Origin: Bacillota bacterium
GTDB taxonomy: Bacteria > Bacillota > Clostridia > Oscillospirales > Acutalibacteraceae
Direction: 5' to 3'
Assembly: GCA_009786275.1 (NCBI GenBank)
Contig: WQTL01000488.1
Location: 1-12,903 of the forward strand
DNA length: 12,903 nt
This document shows, piece after piece, positions 12,507-12,903 of the stretch (positions are counted from its first letter, which is position 1; the number at the start of each line of letters is the position of its first letter). The notes beneath the pieces were generated by a model. The model did not search any database. It was not told where the DNA came from and saw nothing but the letters and a program-made list of their open reading frames with translations. Made by a program: the position numbers and the translations under genes.

Positions 12507-12903
12507 ATGCATCCATTTCTGCACGTGCTCGGGCGCGAACTCCCCGTGTATTGGCTGTGCGGGGTGGTCGGCATGCTGCTGGCGGGCACGTTGGCCATGC
12601 TGCGCCGGCGCGCCGCCCGCTTCCGCACCCCCGCCGAAGACGTCCTCCATACGCTGCTGCTGAGCCTCATCGGCGCGCTGCTGGGCTCGAAGATATTCCA
12701 AGCCCTCGGCCTGATCGTCACGCAGGGCGCCCGGCCCGGCTTTTGGAGCCTCGAAAACTGGGCGGCCATCGCCTACAGCGGCGGCGTTTTTTACGGCGGG
12801 CTGATCGGCGGCCTCCTCGCCGCGGGGCTTTACGTCCGCAAATACAAGCTGGATTTCCGGGACCTCACGGACATCGTGGTGCCCTCGGTGTTGCTTTTTC
12901 ATG
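12507..12903 (+). CDS. lgt: Prolipoprotein diacylglyceryl transferase, N-terminal part (cut by window end)
   Basis: This frame is open to the window end, giving 132 residues. It shows the Lgt N-terminal pattern: a first membrane segment (PVYWLCGVVGMLLAGTLAML), a second with LLSLIGALLGSKIF, and the family block SGGVFYGGLIGGLLAAGLYV, followed by LDFRDLTDIVVPSVLLFH. In Lgt this last His precedes the Arg-Ile-Gly-Cys block, which lies beyond the window. The enzyme transfers diacylglycerol from phosphatidylglycerol to the cysteine of lipoprotein precursors in the inner membrane, and the lipoprotein at 8352-9098 would be a client. ATG 12507 lies 1 nt after the stop of the preceding gene, and no clear ribosome site is seen, which fits translational coupling. 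Unlike the divergent homolog at 819-1787, it keeps the canonical GG-FYGG loop. Confidence 0.85.
   Translation, partial: MHPFLHVLGRELPVYWLCGVVGMLLAGTLAMLRRRAARFRTPAEDVLHTLLLSLIGALLGSKIFQALGLIVTQGARPGFWSLENWAAIAYSGGVFYGGLIGGLLAAGLYVRKYKLDFRDLTDIVVPSVLLFH

Noticed and set aside
12128..12902. Long minus-strand open frames opposite the DUF4190-like and lgt genes
   Set aside because: They are low-complexity shadows of GC-rich codons; the plus-strand genes have coupled starts and family motifs.

Overview
The window looks like chromosomal DNA of a low-GC-phylum, spore-forming Clostridia member with a GC-rich genome, probably Oscillospiraceae/Ruminococcaceae-like. The grounds are a SpoVT C-terminal half, a GlyQS-type glycyl-tRNA synthetase, TnpX/SpoIVCA-type recombinase chemistry, strong AGGAGG-type ribosome sites, consensus TTGACA/TATAAT promoters, and palindromic repeats of a kind I associate with gut Clostridia. 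It splits at about 7,670 into accessory DNA (left) and core chromosome (right).

Left part (1 to about 7,670) is a decayed mobile element. It holds a transposase C-terminal fragment (1-378) and a second transposase scrap (504-701). Next is a visibly AT-richer two-gene operon on the minus strand: a B12-type radical SAM protein and a divergent Lgt-like membrane protein. The operon is driven by a perfect consensus promoter whose spacer is a palindrome. An IS30-type remnant (3513-3865) cuts the 3' end of a frameshifted minus-strand gene. That gene shares two overlapping, mutually exclusive divergent promoters (4109-4149) with a RepA-like ATPase pseudogene that has lost its middle. A repeat-rich non-coding tract (5262-5382), a small ribbon-helix-helix-like protein that also appears internally deleted, a small conserved-type protein with a terminator wrapped around its stop codon, and a large serine recombinase follow.

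The key observation is at the right end of the element. The recombinase reading frame runs without a stop into the last ~149 residues of the sporulation regulator SpoVT. The SpoVT N-terminal ~30 residues (most of its AbrB-type DNA-binding domain) are replaced by the recombinase. The simplest reading is that an integrative element inserted into spoVT at the GDPLEIF codons, with the recombinase gene abutting the att site. The missing spoVT 5' part should lie at the other end of the element, outside this window. This resembles sporulation-gene intervening elements such as skin in sigK, but whether it is excised cannot be told from here.

Right part (8,118-12,903) is ordinary, GC-rich chromosome: REP-like palindromes, a minus-strand operon of an OmpR/PhoB-type response regulator and a lipoprotein, a divergent glyQS with a clean sigma-A promoter, then a secreted cysteine- and aromatic-rich protein of unknown function, a small DUF4190-like membrane protein, and the N-terminal half of a canonical Lgt that runs off the window. 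No tRNA, rRNA or CRISPR array was seen.
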